DNA from: Chitinophaga pinensis
GTDB taxonomy: Bacteria > Bacteroidota > Bacteroidia > M30B66
Assembly (NCBI GenBank): GCA_945883545.1
Contig: CAMCXT010000019.1
Coordinates: 1 to 55,686, forward strand
Direction of reading: 5' to 3'
Length of the DNA stretch: 55,686 nt
Under the pieces are notes generated by a model. It saw nothing but the letters and a program-made list of their open reading frames with translations, was not told where the DNA came from and did not search any database. The number at the start of each line of letters is the position of its first letter. The first letter of the stretch is position 1. This document shows positions 54,955 through 55,686 of this stretch, in pieces. A program made the translations under genes and the position numbers.

Positions 54955-55356
54955 TTACCTAGGTGTTGTTTCAGCAAGATTCTGACCATTAGAATCAAAT
55001 GAAACCGTGTTCACTTTGCGGTTATTTGCATAGGTAATTTCATATTTCAAGTTTCCAACTTGGTCGTAAACCTTCCAATTACCTGATTTTACTCCGTTCA
55101 AGTAGATAGCCTCTCCGGCACGAATCCCATTTTCTGAAAAATTGAGCCATATGCCGTCCATTTTTGCGTTTACAAAACGACCAGTTTCCATCAAATTTCC
55201 GTTTTCGTGGAAATTCTCTATTGTATAATTTGAGGCATCTTGGTATGTATAAATAGTTTTCAGCTTACCGTTCTCATGGTAAGTCTTTAGTACCTTACTT
55301 TGTGCGTTTAATCCGAATGTTACGATCAGACAAACCAGCGAAAGAATGTATCTCAT
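54955..55356 (-). CDS. Secreted YwqK/MORN-type repeat protein
   Basis: 133 residues. Signal peptide (1-19, ending GLNAQ), then four repeats with period about 23-24: HENG (27-30), HENG (50-53), SENG (74-77) and DQVG (98-101), each followed by a GxxxxxGxx(Y/F) or similar strand, as in the YwqK/MORN_2 family. Some YwqK proteins are annotated as antitoxins, but there is no partner gene, and here it is secreted, so that role is unlikely. Own terminator and a TAACTTTG box upstream. Confidence 0.85.
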   Translation of the reverse strand: MRYILSLVCLIVTFGLNAQSKVLKTYHENGKLKTIYTYQDASNYTIENFHENGNLMETGRFVNAKMDGIWLNFSENGIRAGEAIYLNGVKSGNWKVYDQVGNLKYEITYANNRKVNTVSFDSNGQNLAETTPR

Positions 55357-55393
55357 GGCTTTAGTTTTTAATTGGTGAACGAATTGAATAACG

Positions 55394-55401
55394 CAAAGTT
55401 A
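55394..55401 (-). promoter_or_regulatory. Promoter -7 box for the YwqK-like gene
   Basis: Minus-strand TAACTTTG (exact to TAnnTTTG), 37 bases before the start. Confidence 0.5.
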
Positions 55402-55686
55402 CAATTAAAAATACATTTTGATGTATTTAATTTAACATTAGCTTAACATTGCCACAATAAAAGCTAAGGAAAACTATTTATATACTTGATTTTATGCATT
55501 TTAATTACTTAACGATAGGTTAATATTTAGCATTCGGAACAGTACAACACCTCTTATAAATAATCTAGACCATTTCAGTCGGATGATGATTCTATTTAAT
55601 AATTTTGCAACCGCATTTCTACAAACTGACAGAGGAAACTTATTGAAGAAGCACTGTAAGTCAGTTATTTAAAAAGAATCAACTCT
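55402..55686. other. AT-rich spacer with a plus-strand promoter box at the window end
   Basis: No gene seen. A plus-strand -7 box TAATTTTG lies at 55599-55606, probably driving a gene beyond the window. Its leader contains AACTGAC (55624-55630) and GTCAGTT (55660-55666), an inverted repeat with a 29-base loop. Confidence 0.5.

Noticed and set aside
54955-55356. YwqK-like gene as an antitoxin
   Set aside because: It has a signal peptide, its own terminator and no partner toxin gene nearby.
1-55686. CRISPR arrays, insertion sequences, phage or integrative elements
   Set aside because: No direct-repeat array, transposase, integrase or flanking repeats seen; genes and base use look uniform.

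Overview
The window is a stretch of chromosome from a member of the Bacteroidota, most likely close to Flavobacteriales. Four things point there: secreted proteins with type IX secretion (T9SS) C-terminal signals (type A and the gliding-associated type B), an alternative complex III (Act) operon feeding an aa3-type oxidase, promoters of the TAnnTTTG type, and A-rich rather than Shine-Dalgarno translation starts. The DNA is AT-rich and gene-dense. I see no insertion sequence, prophage, CRISPR array or rRNA, and one tRNA gene.

Layout. 1-2436 (-): TonB-type energy transducer operon exbB-exbD-exbD-tonB, with tonB cut by the window edge. 2637-7548 (+): rimP-nusA-infB behind a strong promoter and a terminator-like leader hairpin. 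7551-7976 (-): SPOR-domain protein. 8214-19590 (+): respiratory operon actABCDEF-coxB-coxA, closed by a strong terminator; cytochrome oxidase subunit III is not here. 19607-21608 (+): ruvB-queG. 21605-25853 (-): a close-packed operon tlpA - DUF6029 barrel - Omp28-like lipoprotein - small barrel - ubiX, with an Omp28-like T9SS cargo protein upstream (25964-27721). 28017-28976 (+): T9SS cargo and a 66-residue membrane protein, meeting a Nudix hydrolase (-). 29742-33891 (+): BatA-like protein, a dihydroorotase homologue that has lost its metal ligands, and a secreted hypothetical, all overlapping. 33918-35726 (-): ABC exporter. 35882-37944 (+): amino acid dehydrogenase and long-form nusB. 37947-41045 (-): class III aminotransferase and two tandem universal stress proteins. 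41089-44086 (+/-): nucleoside phosphorylase, SirB1-like protein, hypothetical and a phosphoribosyltransferase. 44074-45344: aroK (-), tRNA-Leu(GAG) (+) and an OmpH/Skp chaperone (-). 45766-50903 (+): pirin, then a large secreted CotH-domain protein with a lamin-tail domain, coupled to a second lamin-tail-like T9SS protein. 50897-54841 (-): serC-serA-DUF1015-yggS. 54955-55356 (-): repeat protein of the YwqK/MORN type.

How the genes work together. Most of the window is housekeeping: translation and transcription factors, quinol oxidation to oxygen reduction, nucleotide and serine metabolism, envelope energisation. The parts most worth a second look are (1) the tlpA/Omp28/DUF6029 cluster, which places thioredoxin-like proteins in periplasm, envelope and T9SS cargo; (2) the catalytically dead-looking dihydroorotase; (3) DUF1015 with a DGHHR motif inside the serine biosynthesis operon; (4) the secreted CotH-like protein; and (5) several -7 boxes lying only 6-7 bases before a start codon, which suggest leaderless mRNAs. 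All functional calls are from reading the sequence; no database search was possible.
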